Positions 6,265-6,457 of a stretch of DNA of 6,457 bases are shown piece after piece. A program made the position numbers and the translations under genes. The stretch is from UBA3071 sp965369635. GTDB lineage: Bacteria > Chloroflexota > Anaerolineae > UBA3071. The DNA lies in NCBI GenBank assembly GCA_965369635.1, contig CBDURC010000175.1:1-6457 (forward strand), written 5' to 3'. Position 1 is the stretch's first letter. Each line of letters opens with the position of its first letter. Below the pieces are notes generated by a model. It made no database searches. It was not told where the DNA came from and saw only the letters and a program-made list of their open reading frames with translations.

Positions 6265-6385
6265 ATACCCGGTGGGGCGTGTGCAGCAGCGTGGTCGGCG
6301 TCGCTGTTGCCGTGACGATGTCCCTCACATTCAGCATAGTATCCGCGGATGAGAGTGTCTCGGAAGCGCTATGCATCTGGCACGG

Positions 6386-6457
6386 TCAGCCTGTTGGCAT
6401 CAGCGGGAAGTAGTAGGTGTTCTCGAGCGGCAGGAAGCTGGAGGCCCACGCGGGGCG
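6386..6457 (-). CDS. C-terminal 23 residues of an unidentified protein, truncated by window edge
   Basis: A minus-strand frame enters from the right edge and ends with TGA at 6388-6386. It reads RPAWASSFLPLENTYYFPLMPTG. Third codon positions are G or C in 20 of the 23 sense codons, as in the genes of this window, which supports real coding. The gene is unrecognised. The aromatic, proline-rich tail with FLPL and YFPLM resembles, from memory, the YLPLV-type C-termini of many secreted Chloroflexota proteins. A surface or exported protein is thus possible but unproven. It would be the next gene upstream of the ferredoxin-like gene on the same strand, 236 nt away. Confidence 0.55.
   Translation of the reverse strand, partial: RPAWASSFLPLENTYYFPLMPTG

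Larger units (their letters stand above)
6150..6385. other. Gene-free spacer upstream of the ferredoxin-like gene
   Basis: No frame here looks coding on either strand. The spacer holds the ribosome-binding site and weak promoter described separately, a perfect 10-bp palindrome ATCCGCGGAT (6341-6350), and a 6-bp inverted pair GCATAG/CTATGC (6334-6339 and 6369-6374). These could be operator sites. No stem with a T-tract is visible after the stop of the gene at the right edge, so an intrinsic terminator for it is not evident. Confidence 0.5.

Noticed and set aside
6337..6342. A TACTAT -10 box for the ferredoxin-like gene
   Set aside because: No -35-like hexamer lies 16-18 nt upstream on the minus strand; the best candidate, TTCCGA, matches poorly.
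6062..6376. 104-residue minus-strand frame covering the spacer upstream of the ferredoxin-like gene
   Set aside because: It overlaps the true start out of frame, has no convincing ribosome-binding site, and its composition is unlike the window's genes.

Overview
The window is GC-rich (about 60% by eye) bacterial DNA. I infer Chloroflexota, perhaps Anaerolineae or Caldilineae. The clues are the mix of genes, short purine-rich tandem repeats of the GACAAGGA / GACGAAA type in the spacers, and a possible Chloroflexota-style protein C-terminus at the right edge. The phylum is an inference; no rRNA or other marker gene is present.

Layout, left to right. A 5'-truncated NAD-dependent epimerase/dehydratase (SDR) gene runs on the + strand to 940. 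It faces, tail to tail, an alpha-oxoamine synthase gene (1090-2268, minus) that looks like bacterial serine palmitoyltransferase. The spacer between the two stop codons (941-1089) is filled by a repeat element: eleven perfectly phased 8-nt units preceded by a degenerate arm of opposite polarity. It can fold into a long hairpin and probably ends transcription in both directions. Upstream of the synthase lie a good ribosome-binding site and a near-consensus sigma-70 promoter (2328-2356). Next on the minus strand come a GT4 glycosyltransferase (2420-3535) and a GH13 alpha-amylase-type hydrolase (3532-4986), whose stop and start codons overlap by 4 nt. A [4Fe-4S] ferredoxin-like protein with a likely winged-helix N-terminus follows (5058-6149). 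The ferredoxin-amylase spacer carries a second short repeat, of 7-nt units. Positions 6150-6385 hold no gene, only weak promoter signals and small palindromes. The last 72 nt encode the C-terminal 23 residues of another minus-strand gene.

How the genes may work together. In transcription order on the minus strand, ferredoxin-like protein, amylase and glycosyltransferase could be co-transcribed; the last two are almost certainly translationally coupled and point to glucan or glycoconjugate metabolism. The synthase has its own promoter. With the convergent SDR gene it may form a sphingolipid (ceramide-type) pair: a serine palmitoyltransferase-like enzyme for the first condensation and an epimerase-family reductase for the later keto reduction. 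That pairing is inferred from family resemblance and adjacency. The bacterial ceramide synthase and dedicated acyl-carrier genes that would complete the pathway are not in the window.
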